From positions 1 through 52,415 of the forward strand of contig JAIEQK010000038.1 of the NCBI GenBank assembly GCA_019747795.1: DNA of 52,415 nt. The letters are read 5' to 3'. The DNA is from Gammaproteobacteria bacterium. GTDB lineage: Bacteria > Pseudomonadota > Gammaproteobacteria > Ga0077536. This document shows, in pieces, positions 18,092-26,153 of this stretch (positions are counted from its first letter, which is position 1; every line of letters begins with the position of its first letter). The notes under the pieces are model-generated. The model had not been told where the DNA came from and did not search any database. It saw only the letters and a program-made list of their open reading frames with translations. Made by a program: the position numbers and the translations under genes.

Positions 18092-18646
18092 ATGGCCGAA
18101 TGGGCCTACCCGTGCCGGCCCTGTGACCGTTCACCGGCGCCGACGTGGTTCGTCGCGGCGGCGCGGCTGGCCGACCTGCCGGCGCACGTGACCGTGCTGC
18201 GCGTGCAGGAAGGCGAGGACTGGGTATGTGCGGTGGTGGACCGCAGCGCGCCGGTGGCGGTCGACGGGCAGCTGCTGCGGGAAGCCTACGCGAGCGACGC
18301 CGAGGACTGTCCGGCCTGCCGCGAACGCGCCGAGCCCCCTGCCCCACCGGCACGCACGGAGGCCGCTTCGGCCGCCGGGAGTGGCCGCGAAGTGCAGGCC
18401 GCCGCGCTCTCGGTGCAGGGCGAGCGCATGGTGGTGGTGCTGGTCGGTATGGATCTGCTGGACGCCGCGGGTGAAGCGGCGCTGGCCATCGAGACCCTGG
18501 AAGCCCGCTTCGGCGGCGTGCCGGTGGTGCTGATGGCGCAGCTCGAGGACGGCTCGCCGCGCTACTTCGGACCGGCGCCGCTGCTGGTGCTGCTCGAGGG
18601 TCTGCCGCTGGAGAAGATGCCCTGGAAGACCTACGCCCTGGGCTGA
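18092..18646 (+). CDS. Hypothetical protein with two CxxC motifs
   Basis: 184 aa; ATG preceded by AAAGGAGA at good spacing, so the start is well supported. The family was not recognised. Visible features are C8-x2-C11 near the N-terminus and C73-x2-C76, a four-Cys pattern that could bind a metal such as zinc or act in redox. A Pro/Ala-rich stretch follows at about 81-100. The C-terminal domain of about 80 residues is hydrophobic and alpha/beta-like (VVVVLVGMDLL, VPVVLMAQLEDG) and ends MPWKTYALG. No signal peptide or membrane span, so probably cytosolic. It stands alone between divergent RTX2 and the convergent carboxylase operon, so context gives no function. A stop 15 bp from the carboxylase stop makes the two genes convergent. 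Confidence 0.8.
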   Translation: MAEWAYPCRPCDRSPAPTWFVAAARLADLPAHVTVLRVQEGEDWVCAVVDRSAPVAVDGQLLREAYASDAEDCPACRERAEPPAPPARTEAASAAGSGREVQAAALSVQGERMVVVLVGMDLLDAAGEAALAIETLEARFGGVPVVLMAQLEDGSPRYFGPAPLLVLLEGLPLEKMPWKTYALG

Positions 18647-18661
18647 GCCCGAGGCGTGGCC

Positions 18662-20638
18662 TCAGTCGCCCACGGGCGCGAGGCGGATCAGCACCGTCCC
18701 GCCCGCGAGGGTCTCGCCGACCGTCACCGCCACGCTCGCCACCACGCCGTCCCGCGGGGCGGTGAGGGTGTGGACCAGCTTCATCGCTTCGAGCACGGCG
18801 ACCGGCTGACCCGCCGTGACGGCGTCGCCGGCCCGCACGTTGAGGGCGGTGACGATGCCCGGTAGTTCGGCCCGCACCTCGTCACCACTGGGCCCGGCGC
18901 CGACCTCGGCGCGGGCGGCGTCCAGGGCCGAGCGCACCGTCCACTCGCTCCAGGCGCCGGCCGACCAGAGGCCCAGGCCCTCGCTCCTGCGCTGTACGCG
19001 GTAGTCGGCGCGCGGCGAGCGCAGGCCCTCGGGCAGTCTCGTGAAGCACTGGCGCGCCTCGCCCGCCTGGCATTCGACTTCGCTGTTCGGCAAGCACAGC
19101 ACCGTCACCCGCAGGTCGACCTCCGCGCCTGCCACCGCCACCTCGAACGTGGCCGGCCGCCCCGCCGACGCGGTCAGTCGCAGACCGAACAGGCTGTCCA
19201 GCGGCCGGTCGCTCGCGTGGCGCGCGGCCTCGGCGAACACCCAGGCCGCGGCGGCGGCGAGCGGCGCCTCCGCGCCGGCTTGCGCCTGCCAGCCGGCAGG
19301 GAACGCCTCCTGCAGATAGGCGGTCGTCAGCTTGGTCGCGAAGTTCGCGTGACCCAGCACGGCGTCGAGAAACGCCTGGTTGGTCTCCACGCCCTCGATG
19401 CGCAGCTCGGTGAGCGCGCGGCGCAGGCGCGCGGTGGCGACCTCGCGGCTGCCACCCTGGGCAATGAGCTTCATCAGCATGGAATCGTAGTGCGGCGTGA
19501 CCTCGCTCGCGCCGTCGATGCCGCTGTCGACGCGCAGTCCTTCGAAGGCTGGCGCCGCGTAGCCGCTCACGGGACCGAAAGACGCCGCGTAGCCGCGCGC
19601 CGGGGCTTCCGCGTTGACCCGCGCCTCGATGGCCCAGCCGTGGCGCTGGACGTCGGCCTGCGCGAGCGCCAGGCGTTCGCCTGCCGCGACGCGGATCTGC
19701 CACTCCACGAGGTCGATGCCGGTGGTGAGTTCCGTCACCGGGTGCTCGACCTGGAGCCGCGTGTTCATCTCGAGAAAATAGGGTTCGTCGTCGCGCGCGG
19801 CGTCCAGCACGAATTCCACCGTGCCGGCCGAGTCGTAGCCGATGGCACGGCCGAGCGCGAGCGCGGCGTCGAACAGCCGCTCGCGAATCCTGTCGTCGAG
19901 GTGGGCCGCGGGCGCCTCTTCGACGAGCTTCTGGTAGTTGCGCTGGATCGAGCACTCGCGCTCGAAGAGATGCACGAGACCGCCGTGGCGGTCGCCCAGG
20001 AGCTGCACTTCGACGTGGCGCGGCCGCGTGATGCAGCGTTCGAGCAGCACGCGTTCGTCGCCAAAGGCGGCGCGCGCCTCGGCCCGCGCGGTCGCGAGCT
20101 GGGCGGCGAAGTCGCGCGTATCGTCGACGCGGCGCAGGCCCTTGCCGCCGCCGCCGGCGCTCGCCTTGATGAGCAGCGGGTAGCCGAGCGCGGTGGCCTC
20201 GCGGGCGAGGCGCTCGTCCGACTGGTCGTCGCCGTCGTAGCCGGGCACGCAGGCCACGCCGGCTTCGCGGGCGAGGCGCTTGCTCTCGATCTTGGAGCCC
20301 ATGCGCGCGATGGCCTCGCGATGCGGGCCGATGAACACGATGCCTGCCTGCCGGCAGGCGTCGATGAGTTCGAGCTTCTCCGAGAGAAAACCGTAGCCGG
20401 GGTGGATGGCCTCGGCGCCGGTATCCAGCGCCGCGCGCAGGATGGCGTTAGCGTCCAGGTAGGAGTCGCGCGCGGGCGCCGGGCCGATGCGCACGGCGCG
20501 GTCGGCCTCGCGCACGTGGCGCGCGTTGGCGTCGGCGTCCGAATACACCGCCACGCTCTCGATGCCGAGCCGGCGGCAGCAGCGGATCACGCGGCAGGCG
20601 ATCTCGCCGCGGTTCGCGATCAGGAGTCGTTTGAACAC
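18662..20638 (-). CDS. Biotin carboxylase / BCCP subunit of an MCC-like acyl-CoA carboxylase (alpha)
   Basis: 658 aa with a GTG start (GTGTTCAAACG), 16 bp after the stop of the carboxyltransferase gene. It carboxylates biotin with ATP and bicarbonate and hands it to the beta subunit. Visible: N-terminal biotin carboxylase fold (LLIANRGEIACR), ATP-grasp glycine loop (KASAGGGGKGLR), active-site EMNTRLQVEHPVTE, a middle BT-like region, and a C-terminal biotinyl domain with EAMKL where K620 is the expected biotinylated lysine. Length and domain order match 3-methylcrotonyl-, geranyl- and propionyl-CoA carboxylase alpha subunits. The EAMKLVHT context favours the MCC/GCC branch over propionyl-CoA. 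The substrate is not proven, because the partner beta subunit differs at one motif. Confidence 0.92.
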   Translation of the reverse strand: MFKRLLIANRGEIACRVIRCCRRLGIESVAVYSDADANARHVREADRAVRIGPAPARDSYLDANAILRAALDTGAEAIHPGYGFLSEKLELIDACRQAGIVFIGPHREAIARMGSKIESKRLAREAGVACVPGYDGDDQSDERLAREATALGYPLLIKASAGGGGKGLRRVDDTRDFAAQLATARAEARAAFGDERVLLERCITRPRHVEVQLLGDRHGGLVHLFERECSIQRNYQKLVEEAPAAHLDDRIRERLFDAALALGRAIGYDSAGTVEFVLDAARDDEPYFLEMNTRLQVEHPVTELTTGIDLVEWQIRVAAGERLALAQADVQRHGWAIEARVNAEAPARGYAASFGPVSGYAAPAFEGLRVDSGIDGASEVTPHYDSMLMKLIAQGGSREVATARLRRALTELRIEGVETNQAFLDAVLGHANFATKLTTAYLQEAFPAGWQAQAGAEAPLAAAAAWVFAEAARHASDRPLDSLFGLRLTASAGRPATFEVAVAGAEVDLRVTVLCLPNSEVECQAGEARQCFTRLPEGLRSPRADYRVQRRSEGLGLWSAGAWSEWTVRSALDAARAEVGAGPSGDEVRAELPGIVTALNVRAGDAVTAGQPVAVLEAMKLVHTLTAPRDGVVASVAVTVGETLAGGTVLIRLAPVGD

Positions 20639-20654
20639 GCCGCCCCGTCTCCAG

Positions 20655-22247
20655 TTACATCCGGTACACCGGGCTCGGCCCGGTGAAGCGCGGCGTGCTG
20701 GCGTCCGCGAGTTCGAGACAGATACCGAGCACGTCGCGGGTCTGGGTCGGTTCGAGGATGCCGTCGTCCCACAGCCGGGCCGTCGCGTAGTACGGGTCGC
20801 TCTGGCTGTCGAACTGCTGGCGGGTCTCGGCCTCGAGCTTCGCGAGCGCGGCCTCGTCGGCGTCGCCCTTCAAGGACGCGCGGCGCAGATCCAACAGCAC
20901 CGTGCTCGCGACGTCCGCGCTCATGGTCGCGATGCGGCTGTTCGGCCAGGTGAACAGGAAACGCGGCGCGAAGCCGCGGCCGCTCATGCCGTAGTTGCCG
21001 GCGCCGTAGCTGCCGCCGATCAGCACGGTGAAGCGCGGCACGCGCGCGGTCGCCATCGCGTAGACCAGCTTGGCCGAGTGCTTGGCGATGCCACCGCGCT
21101 CGGCCTCGGTGCCGACCATGAAGCCGGTGATGTTCTGCAGGAAGAGCAGCGGAATGCGCCGCTGGTTGCAGAGTTCGATGAAATGCGCGCCCTTGAGCGA
21201 GGATTCCGAGAACAGCACGCCGTTGTTCGCCAGGATGCCGACCGGGTAGCCATGCAGGTGGACGAATGCGCACACCAGGCTCGCGCCGTACTCGGGCTTG
21301 AATTCCTGCAGCTCGCTGTCGTCGACCAGGCGCATGATCACTTCACGCACGTCGTAGGGCTGCTTGAGATCCGTGCCGACGATGCCGCCCAGTTCGGCCG
21401 GATCGAGCCGCGGCGGCCGCACCTCGCGACGCACGGCGTGGCCGTCGCGTGGCCAGTTCAGATGGGCGACGATGTCGCGCAGCTTGGCCAGCGCCTCGTG
21501 TTCGTTCCTGGCGAGGTAATCGGTCACGCCCGACACGCGGGCGTGCATCGCCGCGCCGCCGAGCGTTTCGCCATCCGCCACTTCGGCGATCGCCGCCTTG
21601 ACGATGGGCGGCCCGCCGAGGTGGATGCGCCCCGTGCCCTCCACCATCACCGATTCGTCGGACAGCGCCGGGATATAGGCGCCGCCCGCGGTGCAGCCGC
21701 CGAACACCGCCGACAGCTGTGGCAGGCCCTCGGCGCTCATGCGGCACTGGTGGTAGAAGGTCGTGCCGAAGTGGCCGAAGTCGGGGAACACGCGGTCCTG
21801 CTCGGGCAGGAAGGCGCCGCCGCAGTCGACGAGGTAGAGGCAGGGCAGGCGGTTCTCCCAGGCGATCTCCTGGGCGCGCACGTGCTTGCGCACCGTCTCG
21901 GCGAAGAAGCTGCCGCCCTTCACGGTGGCGTCGTTCGCGATCAGCATGCAGGGCACGCCGCTCACGCGGCCGATGCCGGTGACCACGCCCGCCGCCGGCA
22001 CCTCGTTGCCGTAGAGCCCCCAGCAGGCGAGCGGCGAGAGTTCGAGAAAGGGACTGCCCGGATCGAGCAGCAGGTCGATACGCTCGCGCACCGGCAGCTT
22101 GCCGCGCTCGAGATGACGCTGGCGGAGCTTCTCGCCGCCGCCGGCCACGGCCCAGGCGGTGCGCGCGCGCAGTTCGTCGACCAGCGCGGCGTAGCGCGCG
22201 GCGTTGGCTTCGAAGCTCGGCGCGTGTGGGTCGATGCGGCTCGTCAT
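20655..22247 (-). CDS. Carboxyltransferase subunit of an MCC-like acyl-CoA carboxylase (beta)
   Basis: 530 aa, ATG start. It transfers the carboxyl group from biotin to an acyl-CoA; MCC-type enzymes act in leucine or acyclic terpenoid breakdown. Family motifs: NDATVKGG, GGCTAGGAYIPALSDE, LKQPYDVREVI, LANNGVLFSESSLKGAHFIE, FLQNITGFMVG, GGSYGAGNYGMSGR. Length is close to LiuB (about 535 aa). One oddity: where MCC-beta usually has an MGGEQA segment after the WPN-RI motif, this protein has MSADVA, so the acyl substrate may differ from methylcrotonyl-CoA. First gene of a two-gene operon, diverging across 89 bp from an acyl-CoA dehydrogenase, a common MCC/GCC pathway arrangement. No hydratase of the LiuC/AtuE step lies next to it. 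Confidence 0.9.
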   Translation of the reverse strand: MTSRIDPHAPSFEANAARYAALVDELRARTAWAVAGGGEKLRQRHLERGKLPVRERIDLLLDPGSPFLELSPLACWGLYGNEVPAAGVVTGIGRVSGVPCMLIANDATVKGGSFFAETVRKHVRAQEIAWENRLPCLYLVDCGGAFLPEQDRVFPDFGHFGTTFYHQCRMSAEGLPQLSAVFGGCTAGGAYIPALSDESVMVEGTGRIHLGGPPIVKAAIAEVADGETLGGAAMHARVSGVTDYLARNEHEALAKLRDIVAHLNWPRDGHAVRREVRPPRLDPAELGGIVGTDLKQPYDVREVIMRLVDDSELQEFKPEYGASLVCAFVHLHGYPVGILANNGVLFSESSLKGAHFIELCNQRRIPLLFLQNITGFMVGTEAERGGIAKHSAKLVYAMATARVPRFTVLIGGSYGAGNYGMSGRGFAPRFLFTWPNSRIATMSADVASTVLLDLRRASLKGDADEAALAKLEAETRQQFDSQSDPYYATARLWDDGILEPTQTRDVLGICLELADASTPRFTGPSPVYRM

Positions 22248-22336
22248 GGGGCGCGGCTGGCGTCGTCGAGTAGGCTAAGATTGCGACCGGACACTGCCCA
22301 ATCACCCGTTGAATTGCAAGCCGCCGGAGTCAGTCG

Positions 22337-23515
22337 ATGAGCGCCGCCGATAACACCATGAGCCAGGCCGCATGGCCCTATGTCACCGAAGAGCACGAGA
22401 TGCTGAGGCGGACGCTGCGCCGCTTTATCGCCGAACGCGTGCTGCCGAACGGCGACGCCTGGGAAGAGGCCGGCATGGTGCCGCGCGAGATCCTGCGCGA
22501 GATGGGCGAGCTCGGCCTGCTCGGCGTGCGCTATGCCGCGCAGTACGGCGGCAGCGAAATGGACACGCTCGCGACCGCGCTGCTCGCCGAGGAACTCGGC
22601 CGCTCGAGCTACGGCGGCTACGCGGTCACGGTGCTGGTGCACACCGACATGGCGAGCCCGCACCTGCATCACGCCGGCACGCCGGCGCAGCTCGAGAAAT
22701 ACATGCCTGACATCATCGCGGGCCGGCGCGTGGCGGCGGTGGCGATGACCGAGGCCGATGCAGGCTCGGATCTCGCAGGCATGCGCACCACCGCGCGCCG
22801 CGACGGCAACGAGTGGGTGCTGAACGGCGCGAAGATGTTCATCACCAACGGCGTGCACGGCGACATCTACTTCGTCGCCGCCAAGACCGGCGAGCCGGGG
22901 CGCAACCGCCAGATGTCGATGTTCATCGTCGAGAAGGGCACGCCGGGCTTCAGTGTCGCGCGACCGCTGAAGAAGCACGGCTGGCTCTCGAGCGACACCG
23001 CGGAACTGCATTTCAACGATTGCCGCATTCCGCTCGACAACCTCCTGGGCGAGGAGCACCGCGGCTTCTACGCGCTCATGAAGAACCTGCAGAACGAGCG
23101 CATCGTGCTCGGCGCGCAGTCCATGGGCGAAGCGGCGCGCGCCATCGAGCTCGCGCTCGAGTGGGTGACCCAGCGCCAGGCCTTCGGCGGCCCGCTGTGG
23201 GACAAGCAGACCATCCGCCAGCGCCTCGCCATGCGCAGCGCGCAGGTCGAGGCCTGCCGCGCGCTGATCTTCAACACCGCCTGGCGCGACGCGCAGGGGC
23301 AGCAGGTGACCAAGGAAGTGTCGATGATCAAGGCGCTGGCCGGCACGCTGGTCAACGAAGTGATGTACGACTGCCTGCAGTTCCACGGCGGCATGGGCTA
23401 CATCCGCGAGTCCGCCATCGAGCGCATGGCGCGCGACGCGCGCGTGCAGTCCATCGGTGGCGGCGCCACCGAGGTAATGCTGGAGGAAGTGGCGAAGCGC
23501 ATGACGCCGGTGTGA
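22337..23515 (+). CDS. Acyl-CoA dehydrogenase, isovaleryl/citronellyl-CoA type
   Basis: 392 aa. ATG at 22337 has GGAG 8 nt upstream; a second ATG at 22358 is less well placed. FAD flavoprotein making a 2,3-double bond in an acyl-CoA. Visible: MTEADAGSDLAG, KMFITNG, QRQAFG, QFHGGMGYIRE. The MCAD-type catalytic Glu is missing (position 376 is Gly in SIGGGATEV), while Glu254 in NERIV sits at the position used by isovaleryl-CoA dehydrogenase. That combination is typical of enzymes for branched acyl-CoAs such as isovaleryl- or citronellyl-CoA. Divergent neighbour of the MCC-like carboxylase, which would act on the enoyl product. It is followed 32 bp later by a small ABM-type gene, probably in the same transcript. 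Confidence 0.9.
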   Translation: MSAADNTMSQAAWPYVTEEHEMLRRTLRRFIAERVLPNGDAWEEAGMVPREILREMGELGLLGVRYAAQYGGSEMDTLATALLAEELGRSSYGGYAVTVLVHTDMASPHLHHAGTPAQLEKYMPDIIAGRRVAAVAMTEADAGSDLAGMRTTARRDGNEWVLNGAKMFITNGVHGDIYFVAAKTGEPGRNRQMSMFIVEKGTPGFSVARPLKKHGWLSSDTAELHFNDCRIPLDNLLGEEHRGFYALMKNLQNERIVLGAQSMGEAARAIELALEWVTQRQAFGGPLWDKQTIRQRLAMRSAQVEACRALIFNTAWRDAQGQQVTKEVSMIKALAGTLVNEVMYDCLQFHGGMGYIRESAIERMARDARVQSIGGGATEVMLEEVAKRMTPV

Positions 23516-23547
23516 GCCGGCCTGTTCAACGTAGAAAGGAGACCGAC

Positions 23548-23844
23548 ATGGCAAGCTGCCAAGTGATACTCGAATTCAACGCCAAGCCCGACTGCGTGGA
23601 GAAGGTGCGCGAATGGCTGAAGAGCGTGCTGCCCGACACCCGTTCCTTTGACGGCTGCGTGACGCTGCACGTGATCCAGAACCAGGAAGACCCGACCGGC
23701 ATCGCCATCATCGAGCAGTGGGACAGCCGCCAGCACTACGAGCGCTACCTCGCCTGGCGTGGCGAGCGCGGCGACATGGAAGTGTTCGGCGCGATGATGG
23801 CCGGCCCGCCGAACATCCGCTTCTTCGATTATTTCCGGGTGTAG
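23548..23844 (+). CDS. Small ABM/antibiotic biosynthesis monooxygenase-like protein
   Basis: 98 aa, read in its own frame inside a longer open frame; AAAGGAG lies 8 nt before the ATG. The sequence shows the ferredoxin-like dimeric alpha-beta barrel pattern of the ABM family: FNAKPDCVEKVREWLK, TRSFDGCVTLHV, IIEQWDSRQHYERYL and a final FFDYFRV. Members include quinol or haem-degrading monooxygenases and many proteins of unknown activity. No cofactor site can be read with confidence. It follows the acyl-CoA dehydrogenase by 32 bp. Its TAG stop codon lies inside the first REP-like palindrome cluster. Confidence 0.82.
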   Translation: MASCQVILEFNAKPDCVEKVREWLKSVLPDTRSFDGCVTLHVIQNQEDPTGIAIIEQWDSRQHYERYLAWRGERGDMEVFGAMMAGPPNIRFFDYFRV

Positions 23845-23993
23845 GTCGGACTGTAGGTCGGACTTCAGTCCGACATTCTTTCCAGAGCGTTCAAGCGCCG
23901 CTTGAATGTCGGGCTGAAGCCCGACCTACAGGGCCACATTCCATTCCAGAGCGCCAAGCTCTGCTCGAATGTCGGGCTGAAGCCCGACCTACA
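23841..23993. repeat. REP-like palindrome cluster between convergent genes
   Basis: Three 25-26 bp copies: 23852-23876 (TGTAGGTCGGACTTCAGTCC...), then two inverted copies at 23905-23930 and 23968-23993 (AATGTCGGGCTGAAGCCCGA...), plus a partial direct copy at 23841-23851. Each can form an 8-bp stem, GTCGGACT/AGTCCGAC. The cluster contains the TAG stop of the upstream plus-strand gene (23842-23844) and the TAG stop of the downstream minus-strand gene (23989-23991). Segments between copies share GAGCGCC/GGCGCTC and ATTCCAG pieces with the cluster at 34595-34724. Confidence 0.85.
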
Positions 23994-24858
23994 GGGCCGC
24001 GGCGAGGGGCTTGGCGGTGCCACCCACCGGCCGATCGCCGCCGACGGTGATGCGGTGCATGCGGCGGAACTCGGGGTAGTAGTCGCCGGTGGCGTAGTGC
24101 TGGGTGGCGCGGTTGTCCCACACCGCCACGTCGTTTACCTGCCACTGGAGGCGCACCTGGAATTCGGGTTTCAGCAGGTGTTCGAACAGGTGCTTCAGCA
24201 CCGCGTCCGATTCCTTCTTCGACAATTCCACGATGCGGCTGGTGAAGGTGGGATTCACGTACAGGAGCCGCCTGCCGGTCACCGGGTGGACCACGATCAG
24301 CGGATGCACCACCGGGGGCGTTTCCTCCCGCGCGCGCTTCAGCCGCTCGGCGCCGTCGTCCTTCTTGCCGAGATAGCCACCGTAGGCCTGCAGGAAATCG
24401 TGTTCGGCATGGAGGCCACACAGGAACTCGGCGAAGGCCGGTGACAGCGCTTCATAGGCGGCGTAAGCGCTCAACCACAGCGTGTCGCCCCCACGCGGGG
24501 GAATGTGACGCGCATAAAGCACCGCGGCCATGGAGGGCGTCGGGCGATAGGTGACGTCCGAGTGCCAGGTGTCGCTGATGGGTGGACGCGCGGCGTCATG
24601 TTCCAGCACCGAGATCTCGGGATGGCCGGCGAGCGGCGTGAATACCTCGTGCACCTCCATGCGGCCGAAGCGCGCGGCGAAGGCCATGTGCGCCTCGGGG
24701 GTCAGGTGCTGGTCGTGGAAGAACAGCACCAGGTGCTCGTGCAGCCCGCGCTTCAGGCGCGCGAACAGCGCGTCGTCCAGGTGATTCAGATCGACGCCCA
24801 GTACATCGGCGCCGATGGCGGCGGTGCGCGGCTTGAATGTCACATGCGTCTCGCTCAT
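23989..24858 (-). CDS. TauD/TfdA-family Fe(II)/2-oxoglutarate dioxygenase
   Basis: 289 aa from ATG 24858, chosen because GGGAG lies 8 nt upstream; in-frame GTG (24867) and ATG (24864) are too close to it. Cytosolic oxygenase using 2-oxoglutarate, O2 and Fe(II). Iron ligands visible: H99-x-D101 in DTWHSDVTY and H254 in WDNRATQHYA, with basic residues after it (FRRMHR) for 2-oxoglutarate. The family includes taurine dioxygenase, which releases sulfite, alkylsulfatases and 2,4-D dioxygenase; motifs alone do not fix the substrate. Last gene of a six-gene run that also encodes a SoxC/SoxD-type sulfur dehydrogenase and two transporters, which makes a sulfonate or sulfate-ester substrate likely. Start lies 31 bp after the MFS stop. 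Confidence 0.88.
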   Translation of the reverse strand: MSETHVTFKPRTAAIGADVLGVDLNHLDDALFARLKRGLHEHLVLFFHDQHLTPEAHMAFAARFGRMEVHEVFTPLAGHPEISVLEHDAARPPISDTWHSDVTYRPTPSMAAVLYARHIPPRGGDTLWLSAYAAYEALSPAFAEFLCGLHAEHDFLQAYGGYLGKKDDGAERLKRAREETPPVVHPLIVVHPVTGRRLLYVNPTFTSRIVELSKKESDAVLKHLFEHLLKPEFQVRLQWQVNDVAVWDNRATQHYATGDYYPEFRRMHRITVGGDRPVGGTAKPLAAAL

Positions 24859-24889
24859 GCCCATCACTCCCGGCGCGCGGCGCGCGCCC

Positions 24890-26149
24890 TCAGTCGTTCA
24901 ATCGTTCGAGTTCCTGCCCGCGGCTCTCGCGCAGCGCGAACAGGATCACCGGCAGGCAGGCGAGCGGCACCAGCGCGACCAGCGACACCGCCTGCCCCAC
25001 CGAGCCAAGCCAGGCCGACAACGTGCCGACCACCGCCGGCGCCAGCGCCATGCCCGTGCGTCCCAGCAGGTTGTTGACCAGCGCGTTGGCCGTGGCCCGC
25101 ACCTCGGTCGGAAAGATCTCGCTGGTGATGGTCGCCGCCACCGGCCACAGCGCGTGCATGCCGAGTACCACCACGTAGGCGATGGTGATGGTGCGGGCGT
25201 CGCTGGCGGTGAAGCACACCCAGGCGGCCAGCGCGCCGACGCTGAAGAAGAGACTCGCCGTCACGCGGCGGCCCACGGCGTCCAGCATCGCGCCTCCGGA
25301 AGCATAGCCGACGATGGCGAGCGCGTAGCCCAAGGTCAGCGTCTGGCTGACGGCGGCGGCGTCCCAGTGGCGTTCGTTGGTGACGTACCACGCGAAGAAG
25401 AACAGGCAGCTCGAACTCCAGGCGTTGACCGCGAACCACAGCGACGCACCCGCCAGCACGCGACCACGATGGCGCGAGCGCAGCAGCGCGAACAAGGCGC
25501 CGAACAGCGCCAGCAGACCGACCTGCGGCGCGCCCGCGGGCTGCGCGGCGTAGCGCCGCGTCTCGCGCAGCCACGGCCAGCCGACCAGCAGCACCGGCAG
25601 GACCACCCCGCCAAAGAGATAGAGCGCACGCCAGCCGAGTTCGCTGCCGGACAGCCAGGGATGCAGCGCCGAGCCGAGGATGCCGCCGGCGAGACTCAAG
25701 GCGAACATGAAGGTCACCGCCGCGCCCCGAAAGCGCGCCGGCATCTCCTCGGTGAGGATGATCGCGCCGACGCCAATCTCCGTCACCATGAACATGCGCG
25801 CCAGGAACTGCCACGCCACGAAGTCGGTGAGGCCGACAGAGAAGGCCGACACGAGCGTGAACAGCGTGTAAAGCGCGATCGCCCACAGGAACACGCGGCG
25901 ACGGCCGAAGCGATCGGCGAGGCGGACCGGGATGAACGCGACGATGGTGCCGATGTTGATGATGCCGACGGCCTTGCCGAGCACCGCAGCATCCACGCCG
26001 AACTCGCGCCCCAGGGCCGGCAGCGCGAGGTTGATGATCAGGAGGTCGTAGCCCTCGAACAGCGTGACGAAGCCGACAAAGGCCAGCAGGCCGAGGAGAT
26101 AGGCAGGCGCGTGAGGCGCCTGCGTCATCTCCTTCGTGGCCACCGCCAC
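24890..26149 (-). CDS. MFS transporter, AAHS/sugar-porter-like
   Basis: About 419 aa, with some 12 hydrophobic spans. The GTG start is only 4 bp after the stop of the metallo-beta-lactamase-fold gene, which suggests translational coupling; an ATG at 26128 is an alternative. GYD at residues 33-35 in the first span and the loop LADRFGRRR at 78-85 resemble the aromatic acid:H+ symporter group. LTEEMPARFRG between spans 4 and 5 fits the wider MFS porters. Likely imports a small organic anion. By context this could be the sulfur compound handled by the dioxygenase that follows. Inner membrane. Confidence 0.87.
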   Translation of the reverse strand: MAVATKEMTQAPHAPAYLLGLLAFVGFVTLFEGYDLLIINLALPALGREFGVDAAVLGKAVGIINIGTIVAFIPVRLADRFGRRRVFLWAIALYTLFTLVSAFSVGLTDFVAWQFLARMFMVTEIGVGAIILTEEMPARFRGAAVTFMFALSLAGGILGSALHPWLSGSELGWRALYLFGGVVLPVLLVGWPWLRETRRYAAQPAGAPQVGLLALFGALFALLRSRHRGRVLAGASLWFAVNAWSSSCLFFFAWYVTNERHWDAAAVSQTLTLGYALAIVGYASGGAMLDAVGRRVTASLFFSVGALAAWVCFTASDARTITIAYVVVLGMHALWPVAATITSEIFPTEVRATANALVNNLLGRTGMALAPAVVGTLSAWLGSVGQAVSLVALVPLACLPVILFALRESRGQELERLND

Positions 26150-26153
26150 CGGG

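Noticed and set aside
17860-18093. 77-codon minus-strand gene in the RTX2 upstream region
   Set aside because: It crosses the start of the well-supported gene at 18092, has no ribosome-binding site and lies in the AT-rich promoter zone.
22244-23554. 436-codon minus-strand frame opposite the acyl-CoA dehydrogenase
   Set aside because: The composition is His/Arg/Ala-rich without motifs, and it fully overlaps a well-supported dehydrogenase with intact catalytic residues.
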